A stretch of DNA of 64,000 nucleotides from Peptoniphilaceae bacterium (GTDB lineage Bacteria > Bacillota > Clostridia > Tissierellales > Peptoniphilaceae), in the NCBI GenBank assembly GCA_028726605.1, contig JAQYPV010000022.1:62001-126000 (forward strand), given 5' to 3'. The notes below the pieces were generated by a model. The model did not search any database and was not told the DNA's origin. It was given only the letters and a program-made list of their open reading frames with translations. The translations under genes and the position numbers were made by a program. Every line of letters begins with the position of its first letter. The first letter of the stretch is position 1. Positions 33,362-42,442 of this stretch are shown one piece after another.

Positions 33362-35554
33362 TCAATTCATGGTCATCGGATCGAGACTCACGATCACCCA
33401 GATCTCGGGCGACGTGGGAAACGCGTCGATGAGTTTCTGCCCCAGCCGTTCCAGAGTGAGGCGCTCTTTACCGCGCACCACGAGTTGAAAGCGATAGCGC
33501 AGATTCATGCGTTCGATGAGACAGGGCGTGGGACCGTCGACGAAGAGTCGATTGCGCTCTTCATACGCCTCGATGGCCTTTCGAATGGCGAGTGCGCGTG
33601 TTAAGACGGCCTCGCGCTTGGGCCCGCTCAATACGATCTGCATCTCGTGGCGCACCGGCGGATAGCCGTTTTCGCGGCGAAACGCCATCTCCCCGTCGTA
33701 GAAGGCGTCGACATTTTGCGCCGCTGCGGCCTGCAAGACTGGATGCATCGGTTTATACGTTTGAATGTAGACGTGACCGGCGCGTTGATCGCGCCCGGCG
33801 CGGCCGGCGACCTGCGTGATGAGCTGAAACGTCCGCTCCCCCGCGTGGAGGTCCGGCTGATTTAAAGAGACATCGGCCGCCATGACGCCCACGACCGTGA
33901 CTTTGGGAAAATCAAATCCCTTGGCGATCATCTGCGTGCCGATCAGAATGTCGATGCGCCCGTCGCGCATGCCCTCGTAGATTTCCTGATACGCGTCTTT
34001 GCGACGCATGGTGTCGGCATCCGCGCGGGCGATGCGCGCCGCGGGAAAGAGGGCGCGCGTCGCTTCTTCCAGCTGCTCGGTGCCGGCGCCGAATTCGCGG
34101 ATGGCCGAACTGCCACACTGCGGGCAGGTGTTCATGATTTTTTTTTCGCGTCCGCAGTAGTGACAGATCAGCTTTTCGCGATGCTTGTGGTAGGTCATGG
34201 CCACATCACAGGCATCGCAACGATAAACATACCCACATTGACGGCAAAAGACATACGACGTGTGGCCGCGGCGATTCAAAAAGAGGATGGCCTGTTCGCC
34301 GCGACGAAGTGCGTGATCGATGGCCATGCGAAGGGGCCGGGAAAACATGGAGCGGTTGTTGGCTTTGAGTTCCTCCCGCATATCCACGAGTTCCGTCTTC
34401 GGCAGCGGACGGTCGTGGACGCGATGCAGGAGGTCTAGGCGCATAATCTCGCCCTGCTTGGCGGCGTAAAGCGAGTCCACCGAGGGCGTGGCCGACGCCA
34501 AGACGAGCGAGCAGTCGTGCCACCGCGCCCGAAACTGCGCGATCTCCCGCGCGTGGTAGCGCGGGTTTTTCTCGCTGGCGTAACTCGTCTCATGCTCTTC
34601 GTCGATGATGATGACGCCCAGGTGTTCAAACGGCGCAAAGATCGCGCTCCGCGCGCCGATGGCGATGGTCACTTCCCCATTTTGAATGCGCTCCCATTCT
34701 TCGTATCGCTCTTCAGGCGAAAGGCGCGAATGCAGAATCGCAATCTGATCGCCGAAGCGTCCGGCGAAGCGCTGGATGGTCTGCGGCGTCAGTGAGATCT
34801 CCGGGACGAGCACGATGGCTTCTTTTCCCTCTTCGAGAGCCCGCGCGACGAGTTGCAGATAGATTTCGGTCTTACCGGAGCCGGTCACGCCGCAGATGAG
34901 ATACGTGCCGGTTTGAGCCACGATGCGCTCGTACACCTCACGTTGCTCCGCCGTCAGCACTTTGGCGGGGTCATGCGCCTGAGGGTGAAAGGCGCGCCGC
35001 TCCACACGCCGCTCCGTGCGCTCCACCCATCCCTTTTCTTCGAGGCGTCGAAGCGTATCCGCCGTGGCCATGGACCGCGCAAAGAGTTCTTTACGCGAAA
35101 GCTCTCCGTCTCTGAGCGCCTCCAACGCGGCGCGCTGCTTCGTCGCCCGTTGCGGTACCTGTGCCGAGCGTCCTTCCGGCGTCAAGTGATAGAACGAACG
35201 CAAGAGCGGCCGGTAACTTCCCAGGCGACCCGGCGGCAGCACCGTCTGAATGGCCGCCGTCTGGTCGGAGAGGTCGTGCTCGACCATGTGCCGCGCGAGG
35301 GCCATCCCCTCGGCGTTCACGAGGGCTACGCCGGGAAGCCACCGGTGGACGTCTTTCGTGGGAAACGAGAGCGCCTCCGCCTCAAAGACGCGAACGACCA
35401 GCGCCTGCGCCGTCCGATTGCCACGTCCGAAAGGCACCTCGCACAGGCGGCCGACTTCCGCCTGGTCCGCCATCGCCTCCGACACGTGATACGTAAAGGG
35501 CCGATCGGTCTTGCGCGTGGTGGCGGCGATGAGCACCTCGACGTAGACGTTCAT
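33362..35554 (-). CDS. priA: Primosomal protein N' (replication restart helicase PriA)
   Basis: A 730-residue helicase that reloads the replisome at collapsed forks. It has an N-terminal DNA-binding 3'BD and winged-helix region, Walker A CGVTGSGKTEIYLQL, and DEEH box IIIDEEHETSYASEKNPRYH. A zinc-binding insert has paired cysteines (CRQCGYVYRCDAC, CHYCGRE, CPQCGS). The C-terminal helicase motifs include GTQMIAKGFDFPKVTVVGV and QVAGRAGRD. It overlaps coaBC by 4 bases. Confidence 0.97.
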   Translation of the reverse strand: MNVYVEVLIAATTRKTDRPFTYHVSEAMADQAEVGRLCEVPFGRGNRTAQALVVRVFEAEALSFPTKDVHRWLPGVALVNAEGMALARHMVEHDLSDQTAAIQTVLPPGRLGSYRPLLRSFYHLTPEGRSAQVPQRATKQRAALEALRDGELSRKELFARSMATADTLRRLEEKGWVERTERRVERRAFHPQAHDPAKVLTAEQREVYERIVAQTGTYLICGVTGSGKTEIYLQLVARALEEGKEAIVLVPEISLTPQTIQRFAGRFGDQIAILHSRLSPEERYEEWERIQNGEVTIAIGARSAIFAPFEHLGVIIIDEEHETSYASEKNPRYHAREIAQFRARWHDCSLVLASATPSVDSLYAAKQGEIMRLDLLHRVHDRPLPKTELVDMREELKANNRSMFSRPLRMAIDHALRRGEQAILFLNRRGHTSYVFCRQCGYVYRCDACDVAMTYHKHREKLICHYCGREKKIMNTCPQCGSSAIREFGAGTEQLEEATRALFPAARIARADADTMRRKDAYQEIYEGMRDGRIDILIGTQMIAKGFDFPKVTVVGVMAADVSLNQPDLHAGERTFQLITQVAGRAGRDQRAGHVYIQTYKPMHPVLQAAAAQNVDAFYDGEMAFRRENGYPPVRHEMQIVLSGPKREAVLTRALAIRKAIEAYEERNRLFVDGPTPCLIERMNLRYRFQLVVRGKERLTLERLGQKLIDAFPTSPEIWVIVSLDPMTMN

Positions 35555-36732
35555 ACCAGAAGGTCCAAAATGCGGTCCGCCACGTCTTCCTTGGACATCT
35601 TGGGATAGGACCGCTCCCCCTCGTGCCCCAGGATGGTCACGATGTTGGTGTCCACGTCAAAGCCGGCCCCCTGTTGGGTCACGTCGTTGGCCACGATGTA
35701 GTCCAGCTTTTTCTTAGTCAGCTTTTCGCGCGCGTTTTCCATGAGGTGCTCGGTCTCTGTGGCAAATCCGATCATGATCTGATCCGTGACGAGCTCGGAG
35801 AGACTCTTCAAGATGTCCGGCGTGTCCACCACGTCAAAGGTGCGCACGCGGCCGTCGTCCAGCCCTTTCATCTTCTCTTCGGCGCGCTTCACCGGCTTGA
35901 AGTCGGCCGGCGCGGCCGCCATGATGAGCGCGTCGGCATCGGGCAGCGCCTGCTTGAGGGCGTCCAGCATGTCCTCTGTGGACTCTACGACACGGGTCTC
36001 GATGCCCTTGGGAAGCGGCACGCTCACGTCGCCGTGCACGAGGCACACATCTGCCCCGCGCAGCTTGGCGCGTTTCGCGATGGCCACACCCTGCTTGCCG
36101 CTGGAGTCGTTGGTCAAAAAGCGCACCGGATCCAGCCGCTCCTTCGTGGGACCCGCGGTCACGAGGAGGCGCTTTCCCCTGAGATCTTTTTCGGTAAAAA
36201 AGTCTTCGATGACGTCGAAGAGTTCCGCGGCTTCCGGCATGCGCCCCTCGCCCATTTCAGCGCAGGCGAGCCATCCGCTCTCCGGTTCGATGACGCGAAT
36301 GCCGCGCTCGCGAAGCAGCGCGAGGTTCGCCTGCGTCGCGGGATTCTGGTACATCACCACGTTCATGGCCGGCGACACCATGACTGGACAGTGCGCCGCC
36401 AGCGCCGTGGACGACAGGAGGTCGTCGGCCAGGCCCTGCGCCATCTTGGCGATGACATTGGCGGTGGCCGGCGCGATGAGGAACAGGTCGGCCTCTCGGG
36501 TCAGGTCGATGTGAGGAATGAAGCCGTCCTCGTCGGAAAAGAGATCCGTGTAGACATGGCGCCTGGACATGGTCTGAAACGCCAAGGGCGTCACAAATTC
36601 CGCCGCGCCCCGGGTCATCACGACCGTGGTGTCCGCGCCGACGCGGTTCAAGCGAGACAGCAATTCCAGCGTCTTGTAAATGGCGATGCCGCCCGAAACG
36701 CCGAGCAACACCCGCTTACCGGACAGGCTCAT
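35551..36732 (-). CDS. coaBC: Bifunctional phosphopantothenoylcysteine decarboxylase/synthase CoaBC
   Basis: A 393-residue fusion for steps two and three of coenzyme A synthesis. The N-terminal flavoprotein CoaC domain begins KRVLLGVSGGIAIYKTLEL and carries the catalytic His in FIPHIDLTREAD and substrate clamp SPAMNVVMYQNPAT. The CoaB synthetase domain begins near residue 185 (KRLLVTAGPTKERLDPVRF). It abuts rpoZ directly, the conserved gmk-rpoZ-coaBC-priA order. Confidence 0.97.
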   Translation of the reverse strand: MSLSGKRVLLGVSGGIAIYKTLELLSRLNRVGADTTVVMTRGAAEFVTPLAFQTMSRRHVYTDLFSDEDGFIPHIDLTREADLFLIAPATANVIAKMAQGLADDLLSSTALAAHCPVMVSPAMNVVMYQNPATQANLALLRERGIRVIEPESGWLACAEMGEGRMPEAAELFDVIEDFFTEKDLRGKRLLVTAGPTKERLDPVRFLTNDSSGKQGVAIAKRAKLRGADVCLVHGDVSVPLPKGIETRVVESTEDMLDALKQALPDADALIMAAAPADFKPVKRAEEKMKGLDDGRVRTFDVVDTPDILKSLSELVTDQIMIGFATETEHLMENAREKLTKKKLDYIVANDVTQQGAGFDVDTNIVTILGHEGERSYPKMSKEDVADRILDLLV

Positions 36733-37188
36733 TTACGCCTCCTCCGCACTCTGATTCGCGTCCTCTTCCGGTTCTTCCGCTTCGGCTTTCGCCTCTTCGC
36801 CTTCTTCTCCGACTTCATCTTTCTCTTCTGGCGCGTGTTCAGCGGCTGCGCCGTCTGGTGCTGTCTCTCGTGTGGTTGCTTCTTCGGCGTAGACGTCCTC
36901 GGCCTCCGGCATCGCCGTGTCCGCTTCAGAGGGGGCAGATGCGGAATCGCCTGTTTCGGCGTTGTCTTCGCCCTCGTCTTCCGTCGTCCGGCCTTCGTCT
37001 GATTCGGCCAAGCGCACCTTTCGGGCCATGATCTCGTCGATGGCCACGGTCACGGGCTTTTCGCCCTCACTTTCGACAAGCGGCTCCGAACCGTCCACCA
37101 AAAGCGCCGCGCGCTTCATCACCATGACGCAGACTTCGTAGCGGCTCGGACTGATTTCGCCCAATTTTTGAAATGACGGATTAATCAT
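36733..37188 (-). CDS. rpoZ: RNA polymerase omega subunit with long acidic tail
   Basis: Residues 1-63 are a normal omega subunit (ISPSRYEVCVMVMKRAALL, PVTVAIDEIMARKVRL), which aids assembly of the beta' subunit. Residues 64-151 form a low-complexity tail dominated by Glu, Ala, Asp and Thr with almost no basic or hydrophobic residues. It doubles the usual length. The stop abuts the coaBC ATG, so the tail is in the natural frame and not a readthrough. It overlaps gmk by 8 bases. Confidence 0.93.
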   Translation of the reverse strand: MINPSFQKLGEISPSRYEVCVMVMKRAALLVDGSEPLVESEGEKPVTVAIDEIMARKVRLAESDEGRTTEDEGEDNAETGDSASAPSEADTAMPEAEDVYAEEATTRETAPDGAAAEHAPEEKDEVGEEGEEAKAEAEEPEEDANQSAEEA

Positions 37189-37792
37189 GAAATTCCTCCC
37201 AGTATTTTCGCATCAGGCGCGCGTCAATGCGCTGATTTTCGGCATCGATGATGTGCGAGACGAGCGTTGCGCACTCGTCCACGTCCTCGTTGATGACGGC
37301 GTAATCGTAGTCGTGAAGCATCGAGATCTCCTCTTGCGCGTTGTGCAGTCGCAGTTCGATGTTGGCTTCGTCTTCCGTCCCGCGATTGCGGATGCGCGCT
37401 TCCAGATCGTTCTTGTGCGGCGGCAAGAGGAAGATGTAGATGCCGCCGGGCATGTTCTGCTTGACTTGCATGGCCCCTTGGACGTCGATCTCGAGGATGA
37501 CGTCTTCGCCCGCGTCGAGCTGGTCCATCACATAAGCCTTGGGCGTGCCGTAGTAGTTGCCGTGCACCTTGGCGTATTCGATCAACTCGCCCTGTTGAAT
37601 GAGCTCATAAAACCCATTCTCGTCGTAAAAAAAGTAGTTTTCGCCATCCACTTCCGTCGGCCGCTTCTTACGCGTCGTGGCGGAAATGCTCACCTTGAGT
37701 TCCGGGCGCATCGCCTTGAGCGCCGTACAGACCGTGCCTTTTCCCACCCCGGACGGACCGGAAATGATGATGAGGTGTCCTTCGCGTCTCAT
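37181..37792 (-). CDS. gmk: Guanylate kinase
   Basis: A 203-residue kinase converting GMP to GDP. The P-loop is IISGPSGVGKGTVC, followed by the GMP-binding SISATTRKKRPTEVDGENYFF and the lid DVILEIDVQGAMQVK. GGAGGTACG precedes the ATG. It appears to be the first gene of the long gmk-rpoZ-coaBC-priA-def-fmt-rsmB-rlmN-prpC-prkC-rsgA-rpe operon. The 155-base gap upstream is shared with divergent rqcH; the gmk promoter itself is not obvious. Confidence 0.97.
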   Translation of the reverse strand: MRREGHLIIISGPSGVGKGTVCTALKAMRPELKVSISATTRKKRPTEVDGENYFFYDENGFYELIQQGELIEYAKVHGNYYGTPKAYVMDQLDAGEDVILEIDVQGAMQVKQNMPGGIYIFLLPPHKNDLEARIRNRGTEDEANIELRLHNAQEEISMLHDYDYAVINEDVDECATLVSHIIDAENQRIDARLMRKYWEEFHD

Positions 37793-37892
37793 CGTACCTC
37801 CTATCGTTGCCCTTTTTTATCTATGATACGTCCGTGCGACGTAAAACGCACGTAAATATGACTCTGTTGTCACATTTTATCCACTGGACACG

Positions 37893-37921
37893 GTCGAAGT
37901 GAAAAACGACCATGCTATAAT
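37893..37921 (+). promoter_or_regulatory. Extended -10 promoter of rqcH
   Basis: TGC-TATAAT is an extended -10 with the hexamer at 37916-37921. A weak GTCGAA stands 17 bases upstream (37893-37898). It is 26 bases before the rqcH ATG. Confidence 0.65.
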
Positions 37922-37947
37922 TGAGAAAAAACCGGAAAGGATCCGTT

Positions 37948-39702
37948 ATGACTTTTGATGGCATTACGGCGCGCGCCGTCGTGGACGAGCTCAATCAGAA
38001 AATCGTCGGCGGCCACGTCAAGAAAATCAACCAAATCGGCCCCGCGCAGCTCACGCTTGCGGTCTACGCGCACGGCGAAAACAGGCTCCTCTACCTCTCG
38101 TCCGACGCCTCCAGCGGCCGTTTTCATCTCACGCAGAAGAAGTACAGCAATCCCACAACACCGCCCAATTTTCTGATGCTCGTGCGCAAGCACATCGGAC
38201 AGGGCAAGATCACGTCCATCGAGCAGATGGGCTTGGATCGAACCATTCGCTTCACGTTTCAGACGCGCAACGAACTGGGCGACTTGGTGGACAAACACAT
38301 CGTGCTGGAACTCATGGGACGGCATTCCAATTTGATCCTCTTGGACGAGCACGACCGCGTGCTGGACGCCATGCGCCGCGTGTCACATGACATGAGCCGT
38401 GTCCGCCAGATCTACCCCGGACAGCCCTACACGCTCTTCGCCTCGCAGAAAAAGGACGTGCTCACCGAAGACGTGCACGTGGACGCCCTCATTCGGAGTG
38501 CGACGTCTCACGAAGGCGGTTACGAAGTCCGGCGCCTCTTTTACGGGCAGCTCACGGGCTTTTCTCCCCTGGCCTCGACGGAGCTCTGCGTGCGCGCCGA
38601 CGTCGCGCCGGATACGCCCATCGGCGCGCTCACGGCGCAAGAAGTGGACGCCCTCGACCGCGTCTTGCAGGACGGCATCCAGGCGCTGCGCGAGAACGCC
38701 TATGATCCCCACCTCTACGCTTCGCCCAAGGTACAGGCCTACCCCTTTGCGCTCACACACTACGAGGCGCCCGTGGCGGCGGACCGCTCCATGAGTGCCC
38801 TCATCGACCGGCAGACGCAGGAGACGGCCCGGGACGACCGACTGGGACAAGAGAAAAATCGCCTGGCGCAGCTCGTTGCGCAGGCGCTCGAACACCGGCA
38901 TCGCAAGTGGGAGAATTTGAAAAAAGACTTCGAGGACACGGAGGATCGCTTTGCCGTCAAAGAAGAGGCGGATCTCCTGGCGGCCAACGCCCATGCCATC
39001 GAGCGCGGGCAGAGCGAGGTCGTGGTGTCCGACTTCTATCACGACGGTCAGCCGCGCCGCATCGTCCTGGACGTGCGAAAGAGCGGGCACGAGAACATGG
39101 ATTTCAAGTACAAGCTCTTTGCCAAAAAGAATACGGCGCACCGCCTTTTAAGCGCGCACATTCCCGCGTTGGAGCAGGAGATTGTCTATTTGGAGAGCTT
39201 GTCGGATCTCATCGACCGCGCCGCTGACATGGAGGACATCGAGGCGCTGGAGGCGGAACTGGTGCGAGAAAAGCTCGTCCGGCGTCCGCAAAAGCAGCGG
39301 AAGAAAGCGAAGACGCAAGGGACTCTCGAGCCGCGCGTGTTCGAAACGGCGGGTGGCTTTACGGTCTACGTGGGGCGCAACAACTTGCAAAACGACCGGC
39401 TGACGTTGAAGGTGGCAGACGGCGAGGACATCTTTTTGCACGCCAAGACCGTGCCCGGCGCGCATGTCATCCTGCGCACGGGACGAAAAAAGCCGCCTCA
39501 GGAAGACCTGGAGGCGGCAGCCTGGCTGGCGGCCCATTTCAGTTCTCGGGCGAAGGAACACACCGTCGATATCGACTACACGGAGCGCAAGAACGTCTAC
39601 AAGGCGAAGGGCGCCAAGCCGGGTATGGTCTATTACAACGACTACAAGACCATCACGGTGAATACAGAAGCACGACCCGCTTTGAGGCAAAAGGAGGACT
39701 GA
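37948..39702 (+). CDS. rqcH: Ribosome quality control protein RqcH (NEMF/FbpA family)
   Basis: A 584-residue NFACT protein. It binds stalled 50S-peptidyl-tRNA complexes and directs addition of C-terminal alanine tails; older labels call it fibronectin-binding protein. NFACT-N starts FDGITARAVVDELNQKI, a coiled coil lies around residues 290-420, and the NFACT-R domain shows GGFTVYVGRNNLQNDRLTL, FLHAKTVPGAHVIL and the MVYYNDYKTITV end. GGAAAGGA precedes the ATG at 37948; an upstream in-frame TTG lacks such a site. The stop directly abuts the stop of the convergent symporter remnant. Confidence 0.95.
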   Translation: MTFDGITARAVVDELNQKIVGGHVKKINQIGPAQLTLAVYAHGENRLLYLSSDASSGRFHLTQKKYSNPTTPPNFLMLVRKHIGQGKITSIEQMGLDRTIRFTFQTRNELGDLVDKHIVLELMGRHSNLILLDEHDRVLDAMRRVSHDMSRVRQIYPGQPYTLFASQKKDVLTEDVHVDALIRSATSHEGGYEVRRLFYGQLTGFSPLASTELCVRADVAPDTPIGALTAQEVDALDRVLQDGIQALRENAYDPHLYASPKVQAYPFALTHYEAPVAADRSMSALIDRQTQETARDDRLGQEKNRLAQLVAQALEHRHRKWENLKKDFEDTEDRFAVKEEADLLAANAHAIERGQSEVVVSDFYHDGQPRRIVLDVRKSGHENMDFKYKLFAKKNTAHRLLSAHIPALEQEIVYLESLSDLIDRAADMEDIEALEAELVREKLVRRPQKQRKKAKTQGTLEPRVFETAGGFTVYVGRNNLQNDRLTLKVADGEDIFLHAKTVPGAHVILRTGRKKPPQEDLEAAAWLAAHFSSRAKEHTVDIDYTERKNVYKAKGAKPGMVYYNDYKTITVNTEARPALRQKED

Positions 39703-39828
39703 TTACAAAACTTGTTCGATCTTCTGCCGTTCGATGCCGTGTTTCTCGGCATAGCCGGTGAGAATGAGCGTGAGCGTTCCGTCACCGGTGACGTTGCAAG
39801 CCGTGCCAAAGCTGTCTTGCAGGGCGAA
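39703..39828 (-). pseudogene. C-terminal remnant of a dicarboxylate/amino acid:cation symporter
   Basis: The minus-strand frame directly after the UPF0597 stop encodes 41 residues: FALQDSFGTACNVTGDGTLT, then LILTGYAEKHGIERQKI and QVL before TAA. The D-x-x-x-T-x-x-N-V-T-G-D pattern is the substrate/sodium-binding helix 8 region of the DAACS symporter family, which ends shortly after it. Everything before is missing; the remnant begins exactly behind the TAG of the upstream gene and in the same frame. It is a deletion scar. The lost transporter may have supplied an amino acid substrate for the neighbouring enzyme. Confidence 0.65.
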
Positions 39829-41106
39829 CTATTCTCCAATCATGATATTGATGATCTCTTCGTTCGTCTCTCTCATGCCTTCTTTTCCGAGACGACCGAC
39901 GTTTTTGAGTGTTGCCTCAACGCCCTTCGTGACAATGCCATCTCCACCGTAAAACTGTTGACCCCGTATGTACATGTTGTAGCCCAAAATACCCGCATCT
40001 ACCGCCGCGGCGATCTTGGCCGCGCAAGACGCCTTCGCTCCATCGCACACAATGCCTGACACGATGGCCAGGGCGTTCACGACGGTGTGAATCACTTCCT
40101 CATATCCGCCGCCAGAAAGATACGCGATGCCGGCCCCCGCGCCAGCGCCGGCACTCACGGCGCCACAATAAGCCGAAAGCCGTCCAATGGGTGTCTTCTG
40201 ATGAATGGCCGTGAGATTCGAGAGGGCAAGCGCCCGATACCGCTTGTCCGCGTCGACCTTTAATTCATCAGCGTAGACGAGAACCGGCACCGATGCCGTG
40301 ATGCCTTGGTTACCGCTGCCGGAGTTGATGATGACGGGCAGTTCACACCCGTTCATGCGCGCATCCGACCCCGCCGCTGCCATGGCACGCGCCCGCGTGC
40401 GAACGTCGTCACCAGACATGTCGAACAAGACTGAACCGATGTTTGCCCCGTAGTTGCCCCGGAGGCCCTCCTGGGCAATCGCCCAGTTGTAATCCATTTG
40501 ACGGTCGAGCACCTCGCGAATGTCGTCGATGTCCACAGTGTTGATGAAATCCCAAATGTCCTCCATATTCAAGAGGCTGCGGTCCGTGAGTCCTTCTTCC
40601 TCATCGCCAGCCACCGGAATATCTTTGAGGACCTGGCCGTTCTTTTCGATGTGCACGATGTTTGTGTGGTACAACGCAATGCGCACCATGGCCGACGTAT
40701 CGCCTTTGTAGAGGGTTATGATGATGTCAAACGTCACCCCATTGTCGATGTGTTCCACCTTGATCTCCGTAGATTCCAGGAAGACCTTGATGGCCTCTGT
40801 CTGTTCCGGCGAGACGTCAGCAATGACCTCTAACTTTCGAGTGGCATCGCCCGCGACGATGCCCGCCGCCGCAGCAGCCGGAATCCCCTTCAGGTGATCT
40901 GTGTTGGGCACGATGACCGACTTGACGTTTTTGATGATGCTGCCACTGGCCCCCACCACGACGCGGTCCGGAAGCTCACCCAGGACGTCTTTCGCCGTTG
41001 CCGCGGCATAGGCCAAGGCGATGGGTTCCGTACACCCCATCGCCGGCAGCAGTTCTTCTTTTAGAATTTGCACACAGGCCTTGTATTTGCGATCTGTTTT
41101 CTCCAT
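39829..41106 (-). CDS. UPF0597 / L-cysteine desulfidase (CyuA/YhaM) family protein
   Basis: A 425-residue protein with the family signature MGCTEPIALAYAAATAKD near the N-terminus, a serine dehydratase alpha-like fold and cluster-ligand-type cysteines: the MGCTEP Cys, NGCE, AYCGAVSAGAG and the DGAKASCAAK Cys. Characterised relatives break down L-cysteine to pyruvate, ammonia and sulfide; some relatives may use serine-like substrates. The ATG at 41106 is preferred because the longer frame overlaps pmbA and has no better ribosome site. It follows tldD-pmbA in one direction and is followed in frame by a symporter remnant. Confidence 0.85.
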   Translation of the reverse strand: MEKTDRKYKACVQILKEELLPAMGCTEPIALAYAAATAKDVLGELPDRVVVGASGSIIKNVKSVIVPNTDHLKGIPAAAAAGIVAGDATRKLEVIADVSPEQTEAIKVFLESTEIKVEHIDNGVTFDIIITLYKGDTSAMVRIALYHTNIVHIEKNGQVLKDIPVAGDEEEGLTDRSLLNMEDIWDFINTVDIDDIREVLDRQMDYNWAIAQEGLRGNYGANIGSVLFDMSGDDVRTRARAMAAAGSDARMNGCELPVIINSGSGNQGITASVPVLVYADELKVDADKRYRALALSNLTAIHQKTPIGRLSAYCGAVSAGAGAGAGIAYLSGGGYEEVIHTVVNALAIVSGIVCDGAKASCAAKIAAAVDAGILGYNMYIRGQQFYGGDGIVTKGVEATLKNVGRLGKEGMRETNEEIINIMIGE

Positions 41107-41128
41107 GTCGATACTCTGTTCCGACGCG

Positions 41129-42442
41129 TCAGTTGCTGCCCGTGATGGTGACGCCATCCAAGATGACGGCCTTGGGCACCAGACTGTGTGCGCCTTCCTG
41201 CCGTTCCACGGTGAACTGCATCTTCGGAATCTGCGTGAAGAGGTTCTCCGAGATGGCCCCCGCCGTGATGAAGCGCGTCTTCCCGTCTTCGTGCTGCTTC
41301 GCCAGACGGAACTCGCCGCCGAAGTCGCCCGTGGTAAAATCCGCCTGGAACGACGAGAACTTCAAAATCTCGATCCGCGGCTCCGCTTCGAGATCTGCCC
41401 ATGCGACGGTCCCCGGCTCCACCACGTAGGTCCTCACACCGCCCGTGATGGGCACGCCCAGATAGTGGCCATATTGGGCGTCGGCGTTGATGGCCTTGAC
41501 GACGCCGTGGTCGATGAGGCGGTAGGGCTTCAGCAAGACGCCCTCGCCGTCAATGGGACGCGCCTCAGGGCTGTGCGCGAGATCCGGCACCATGTCGATG
41601 GTGACGGGGTTCTTCGCCTCGCCCTCCACGATGGGTTCTCCCAACTGGGCGCGCGTGGCATGCAAAAAGACGGGCTTTGCCGCAGCGAGATTCAGGTAGA
41701 CGTCGAAGAACTGTTCCACCGCATCCCCCGTAATGAGCACGCGCGCATTTTCCTGCGCCCTGGCCGGCTCGGCCACGGCGCGGCCCGCAGTCTCTTCCAG
41801 CTGTGCGTCCACGATTTCCGCGATGCGCCCCACGTCGAGCGAGGCCAGTTTGTAGATGGTGAAGACTTCCACGCTCTCCGTCTGCCCCTCGGCGTCCGTC
41901 ACCAGTTCAAATTCCACAGTGTTGTGCGGATACGTCACATCGACGCCCTTGGACGTGAGGACCTGGGTCTCCTTCTCCTCCACGAAGAGTTCGACGGAGT
42001 TCACCTGAGCGACCGGATTTTCCCGATGGAAAAACGCATCCATCAGCTGAGGGAATCGGGAAACGAGCTGATCTCGAAGGGATTTCTCCGCCGGGCCTCG
42101 TCCCGCAGGGACTACTTCTCCTGCGTTTTCGGGCAGCGGGTAATAGCGATTCTCCACGAGTTGCGCCTGAGCCAGGCCGTCCTCGATTTGACGGGTGATC
42201 TCCTCCGTAGAATCCAGCGGCGAGAGGTTGATTTGGGCGTGACCGCGCAAGGACTCGCCCTCTTTTTCAAAGTCGACGTAGACGGTGACGATGAAGTCCG
42301 TCGTCTCAGCCGCGCGGTTCATGTCCAATTGATCGCGCACAAAGAAGAGTTCGTTCGTACGCTGCGTCTCACGACGCACGACCCAGTCGCTGGCCGCAGA
42401 TTGTTTTAACGCTTCGATGATCTGTGTCTGAATCTCTTGCAT
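41129..42442 (-). CDS. pmbA: TldE/PmbA family metalloprotease subunit
   Basis: A 437-residue partner of TldD. In other bacteria the TldD/TldE heterodimer degrades unfolded peptides and matures microcin or antidote proteins; TldE lacks the zinc site itself. Family segments include a C-terminal FTTGDFGGEFRLAKQHEDGK and GAISENLF. The ATG at 42442 overlaps the tldD stop (ATGA). The much longer open frame upstream is antisense-like and lacks similarity. Confidence 0.9.
   Translation of the reverse strand: MQEIQTQIIEALKQSAASDWVVRRETQRTNELFFVRDQLDMNRAAETTDFIVTVYVDFEKEGESLRGHAQINLSPLDSTEEITRQIEDGLAQAQLVENRYYPLPENAGEVVPAGRGPAEKSLRDQLVSRFPQLMDAFFHRENPVAQVNSVELFVEEKETQVLTSKGVDVTYPHNTVEFELVTDAEGQTESVEVFTIYKLASLDVGRIAEIVDAQLEETAGRAVAEPARAQENARVLITGDAVEQFFDVYLNLAAAKPVFLHATRAQLGEPIVEGEAKNPVTIDMVPDLAHSPEARPIDGEGVLLKPYRLIDHGVVKAINADAQYGHYLGVPITGGVRTYVVEPGTVAWADLEAEPRIEILKFSSFQADFTTGDFGGEFRLAKQHEDGKTRFITAGAISENLFTQIPKMQFTVERQEGAHSLVPKAVILDGVTITGSN

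Noticed and set aside
39829..39831. Programmed readthrough of TAG producing a UPF0597-symporter tail fusion
   Set aside because: The downstream 41 residues are a bare transporter helix fragment with no sense in a soluble enzyme; a deletion scar is simpler. Kept only as something proteomics could exclude.
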